From Bacillota bacterium (GTDB taxonomy: Bacteria > Bacillota > Clostridia > Lachnospirales > Lachnospiraceae): a stretch of DNA of 21,584 nucleotides. Of this stretch, positions 21,582 to 21,584 are shown in pieces (within the stretch, counting starts at the first letter, position 1; the number at the start of each line of letters is the position of its first letter). Position numbers and translations under genes: made by a program. Under the pieces are notes generated by a model, which did not search any database, was not told the DNA's origin, and saw only the letters and a list, made by a program, of their open reading frames with translations. Where the stretch lies: positions 1 to 21,584 of the forward strand of contig JAEZKL010000071.1 of assembly GCA_023415475.1 (NCBI GenBank), written 5' to 3'.

Positions 21582-21584
21582 GCG

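Noticed and set aside
1..21584. CRISPR arrays, tRNA or rRNA genes, prophage genes
   Set aside because: No regularly spaced repeats, cloverleaf or rRNA-like sequences, or phage proteins were seen in the gaps or genes.

Overview
The window looks like chromosomal DNA of an anaerobic, low-to-mid GC Firmicute, most likely a Lachnospiraceae/Clostridium cluster XIVa relative. This rests on strong AGGAGG-type ribosome binding sites, sigma-A promoters, intrinsic terminators after most units, an oxygen-sensitive glycyl radical enzyme (GRE) with its activase, and typical clostridial versions of pyrE, queA, amt/P-II and ABC-F genes. No rRNA, tRNA, CRISPR array or prophage was seen. The species assignment is inference.

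Layout. (1) 1-1840: an AT-rich mobile segment with an IS1595-family transposase (left end outside the window) followed by a GNAT acetyltransferase that may be its passenger gene. (2) 2013-6608: a more GC-rich catabolic block. An AraC-type regulator faces a short, unassigned GRE, its radical-SAM activase and a DUF4867-like cupin-type protein; the two promoters share one intergenic region and the block ends in a long hairpin terminator. (3) 6747-7835: pyrE with a leader carrying a perfect inverted repeat, followed by a 50-residue membrane protein and a clear terminator. (4) 7903-13140: an AraC activator followed by a four-gene set, SPI (sugar phosphate isomerase/epimerase-like TIM barrel) - Gfo/Idh/MocA dehydrogenase - SPI - Gfo/Idh/MocA dehydrogenase. 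A 10-bp direct repeat with 21-bp periodicity, the classic AraC operator geometry, precedes a promoter with a good -10 but no -35. The last dehydrogenase resembles E. coli YcjS (glucoside 3-dehydrogenase). The module may oxidise a sugar or glycoside to a 3-keto form, isomerise or cleave it, and re-reduce it. (5) 13203-15588: an ABC-F ribosome-associated ATPase behind a leader with a consensus promoter, a 42-codon ORF, an intrinsic terminator and a visible competing antiterminator pairing, which is the layout of ribosome-mediated attenuation. (6) queA with a GTG start. (7) 16988-19018: amt-glnK ammonium module behind two tandem near-identical hairpins. The P-II protein has Phe at the usual uridylylation tyrosine. 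(8) An AAC(3)-family acetyltransferase. (9) On the minus strand, a COG2509-type FAD dehydrogenase with a four-Cys cluster. A 40-base palindromic repeat occurs after the ABC-F gene and again at the right window edge.

The strongest candidates for new biology are the AraC-controlled SPI/Gfo module, the unassigned GRE/DUF4867 operon and the ABC-F attenuator. No transporter or glycoside hydrolase lies in the window for either sugar-type cluster, so substrates cannot be read from the sequence. All family assignments come from motif recognition without database searches.
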